Part shown: piece by piece, positions 61,501 to 64,000 of the stretch
Numbering within the stretch: position 1 is the first letter of the stretch
How the letters are laid out: every line of letters begins with the position of its first letter
Assembly (NCBI RefSeq): GCF_001625305.1
Contig: NW_017804020.1
Location: forward strand, 3,502,805 to 3,566,804
Reading direction: 5' to 3'
DNA: 64,000 nt
Origin: Branchiostoma belcheri
Lineage: Eukaryota > Chordata > Leptocardii > Amphioxiformes > Branchiostomatidae
Notes under the pieces: model-generated
The model's database searches: none
Told to the model about the DNA's origin: nothing
Seen by the model: the letters and a program-made list of their open reading frames with translations, nothing else
Made by a program: the position numbers and the translations under genes

Positions 61501-63530
61501 CGGTAGGGTCGGTGGGGAACACGTTCGCTGCCGTCAGGATGCCACAGAACGCCCAGGACACGCACATCCCCAGAATCACCTGTAGAAAAAAAGCGTAGGA
61601 ATACTGTTTTATTAAAGGCATCTAATGCACTGTCAGAGCAACAAAACAAAACAAAAAATATATTCTGGATAAGAACATCTGTCTGATATTGACATTTACC
61701 GCCATTACTAACATATTTTTTATTTCATACATCAAATGTTTGAAATAGCCCCCAAACAAGCTACGTTATAGTAGGCGTCCCTTTATTTTTGGTATCACCA
61801 ATAAATAGCTACAACCAGCCTACGATACAAAACAAGCAGCAGTTTCGCATCACATTATTCTTTCACATATATAAGTTTGCTATGGTATAGGGTTAAATCT
61901 ACTTACTACATTTAAAAAATGCCCAGAAAATTGATTATGAAAATCCAGTTTTTTCTACCCTGAAATAGCTTTGGGTGCCTTTTGGGTGCCTGGAGTTCCG
62001 AAGTTATGTCGCCCAAGGTCAACACGCACACACAGAGAGTCCAAGAACAAATTTAGTTTGGATACTGTTATAACTGTAGAAATCGATTGACTAAATGAAA
62101 TTTAAAAAGAATTAGTGTTCATTTCATCAGTGACCTTCAACTGACCGGAAAGAGCTTGAAGAGAGGGAACCACGCCACGTGACAGCCCTTCTCCCTGCTC
62201 CACTTCGCTCCGGGGAAGTTAATGTTCCGGAGGTACTGGGAGAAAATGGCGATCAGGGCGATGGTGCTGTGGAGAGACGTTTTCAATCATTGTACAAATC
62301 ATTTTGCTTCAGTGGGAACATCACATATACACTGCCACCATCACACATAAAAGTAATGGAATCCTACATCACTGCATCAAAGCAAAAGACAAAACTTCAA
62401 TAAATCAGAGCCTTGTCTTTTCATATTTATCTGCTATCGACGTTACGGCATGGCAACAGGCATCATTGAGCATTTTCGGCATGTTGATCACTGTCAGAGA
62501 TCAACAAAATTTCTTGTCCACCCCCAAGTTAGGCGAAAATTAATTCGCAGGCTGATGTCATCCATGAATATGACTTGCTGTGTCCTTATGAAAATGCCCA
62601 AGGATGGAAATGGCAACATTTCCCCTAAAGATCAGCTCAAACAACATAAAGCTAAAGCAACTTACAGAAAAGCGATGCCCCAGTGTTTTCCTGCCTGCGA
62701 TGAGGCCTCTTCGAACAAGGCCAGTCCCACAAGTGCAATCGTCGGAGCAATCGCCAGGGGGCCTATGAACCGCAGCATCAGTCCCATCAGTCCACTGAAA
62801 CCGATGACGACTTGGAAAATGGAGGACACCATGATGGCGCCTTGGATCTGTAAATGAGATAATATATTACCTTTTCAACATGCAAAAAGCTTGGTGAACC
62901 ACGTTATGGAACTTGAACGTCCATCTAGGCCTCGTACATCGTTCAAGTTCGTACTATCTATGATTCAACTCCAGCTTCAAAATTAACTTCTAGTTGTACC
63001 TCTCTGATCCGGATTCTCCAGTGCTCGTTCATGTCCACATTTGCTGTTGTGTTTTCATCTACCTGGATCGTGATCAAGCTGGTGTTTTCTACTGAAGGAT
63101 AGGAAAACAGGAAACGTTCAAATATGTACCAATATATACATGAAATGTCGATGTAATTAAAAGAATATTGGGTAATATGATTCTAGAGTGTCCTAAGGTA
63201 CAGCTTTGGTTATCTATCTCATTTATTTAGCACTAAAAAGTATTGTCTTAAAAAACTAATTTTACATGGGATAGCTATAGGTTGAAATTTCTATCCCATT
63301 ATACTACCAAGAGTCATTTTTCTATATAAATAACACCGGGTTACCCCATTAATTTACCAGAAGGAGAGTCAAAATTTCTATATGGTGCATAAATGCGATA
63401 ACACCCCTACTATACGATTAACCTTCACGTACCGGAGCCCAGGACCGTGGGGCAGGCGAAGCCAGGCAGGCTGAGGATGGCGAAAGTCGGGGTCAGGAAA
63501 GCGAAGGTCGCGCCTTGCACGATGGGAAGC
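58543..63530 (-). CDS. SLC23-type nucleobase/ascorbate transporter (partial, ten 3' exons)
   Basis: Exons in transcript order are 63530-63433, 63091-63000, 62847-62666, 62266-62146, 61579-61426, 61043-60790, 60315-60151, 59638-59530, 59261-59166 and 58856-58543. Phases join throughout, giving about 528 residues. The N-terminal part (first membrane helices) lies beyond the right edge. Family landmarks are [13 protein letters not shown] (spanning a junction), [70 protein letters not shown] and a YDFPFGM cytoplasmic tail. SLC23 proteins move ascorbate with sodium, or nucleobases, across the plasma membrane. The NAT signature reads [10 protein letters not shown]; vertebrate ascorbate carriers have Pro where this has Glu, so the substrate is open. 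Introns hold a LINE relic and three MITEs. Confidence 0.93.
58908..59025 (+). mobile_element. LINE C-terminal fragment in an SLC23 intron
   Basis: On the + strand a frame reads [20 protein letters not shown], a stretch typical of the region after the reverse-transcriptase domain in LINE ORF2. It is antisense to SLC23, very short and without ends, so inactive. Confidence 0.75.
60006..60120. mobile_element. Fragment of the 36224-type hAT MITE
   Basis: CTAATCTCC and AGCAGATC, then GGTGGCAGGGCAGTATCCATT and GGCCAGAG, follow the order of the element at 36224-36385. The opposite end is missing. Confidence 0.65.
60655..60752. mobile_element. 98-bp palindromic MITE with 9-bp target duplication
   Basis: TAGCCTG and CAGGCTA ends continue inward as inverted copies (TTCCATCCTGGTTAGTTTAC, GTCCGCTCCTA) around a ~20-base loop. 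CTATATGCC flanks both sides. It lies in an SLC23 intron just 38 bp from an exon edge. Confidence 0.9.
61614..61980. mobile_element. MITE of the 56281 family, copy 2
   Basis: Interior and left end match 56281-56636. The right end is degraded (TTGGGTGCCT). It begins 35 bp from the 5' edge of an SLC23 exon, in the intron. Confidence 0.75.
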
Positions 63531-63554
63531 CTGTGAAACGGCACATCGTGTTAA

Positions 63555-64000
63555 TTTTTTAGGGAGGGCTACGAGTGGGGGCAAGACCAGGGCAGACAGT
63601 ACTATTAGATTTGTCCATAGGAACACATGCTTAAATACACTATTTGAAGTCCTCATGAAAGTACTTGCCCATAGCCTGGGTACCATCCGGATTTTCGCTA
63701 CGCAACGCTCGAAAAAATCATTTGGGGGCAAGATCAGGGAGGGCTACGAGTGGGGGCAAGATCAGGGAGGGCAACGAGTGGGGGCAATGATCAGGGAGGG
63801 CTACGAGTGAGGGCAATGATCAGGGAGGGCTACGAGTGGGGGCAATGATCAGGGAGGGCTACGAGTGGGGGCAATGATCAGGGAGGGCTACGAGTGGGGG
63901 CAATGATCAGGGAGGGCTACGAGTGGGGGCAAGGTCAGGGAGGGCTACGCCTGTGACGACTGGTCGTACGACTGGGGGGGAGGGGAAGATCAGGGAGGGC
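63555..64000. repeat. 29-bp minisatellite at the right edge
   Basis: Tandem units of about 28-29 bp with core ATCAGGGAGGGCTACGAGTG and a G-rich remainder, from about 63720 to the window end. A single unit at 63560-63590 is separated by unique sequence. It occupies the intron where the next upstream SLC23 exon would be expected. Confidence 0.9.

Overview
This is a 64 kb window of animal nuclear DNA. It has many short coding exons with GT/AG introns, large introns full of repeats, tRNA-type SINEs, LINE fragments, palindromic MITEs and minisatellites. The protein matches and repeat style suggest an invertebrate deuterostome, most likely a cephalochordate (amphioxus). That is an inference; nothing in the sequence names the species. 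A 20-base N gap at 30837-30856 shows this is a draft assembly.

Layout. (1) 1-2028: repeated segments and a probable promoter with an RFX X-box-like site. (2) 2029-8631, + strand: a 15-exon gene for an unrecognised coiled-coil protein of about 721 aa, with an exon duplication, a 26-residue tandem repeat and a LINE relic in one intron. (3) 8632-10254: a 38-bp minisatellite, an orphan cysteine-rich exon on the - strand and a MITE. (4) 10255-34472, + strand: a complete 21-exon TSR1 gene (ribosome biogenesis, about 807 aa). Its intron 10 holds, on the - strand, a three-exon gene (17895-19905) for a putative single-pass membrane protein with a Gly/Asn-rich amyloid-like motif and a TPR-like helical region; a direct repeat flanks this gene. 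TSR1 intron 17 (9.2 kb) holds SINEs, a reverse-transcriptase relic and two arms of a ~560-bp inverted repeat. (5) 34473-38177: the space between convergent genes, with a tandem X-box pair and a MITE. (6) 38178-53708, - strand: a six-exon bHLH-Orange repressor of the Dec (BHLHE40/41)/clockwork-orange type, complete at 415 aa, with introns of 10.5 kb and 2.5 kb. (7) 53709-58542: E-boxes and MITEs. (8) 58543-63530, - strand: ten exons of an SLC23-type nucleobase/ascorbate transporter, cut off at its 5' end by the window edge. (9) 63555-64000: a 29-bp minisatellite.

The genes do not form one pathway. TSR1 is housekeeping, the bHLH-Orange gene is regulatory, SLC23 is a membrane transporter, and the coiled-coil and nested genes are uncharacterised. 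All exon boundaries were found by hand from splice sites and checked for continuous reading frame. The five models join without a frame break.
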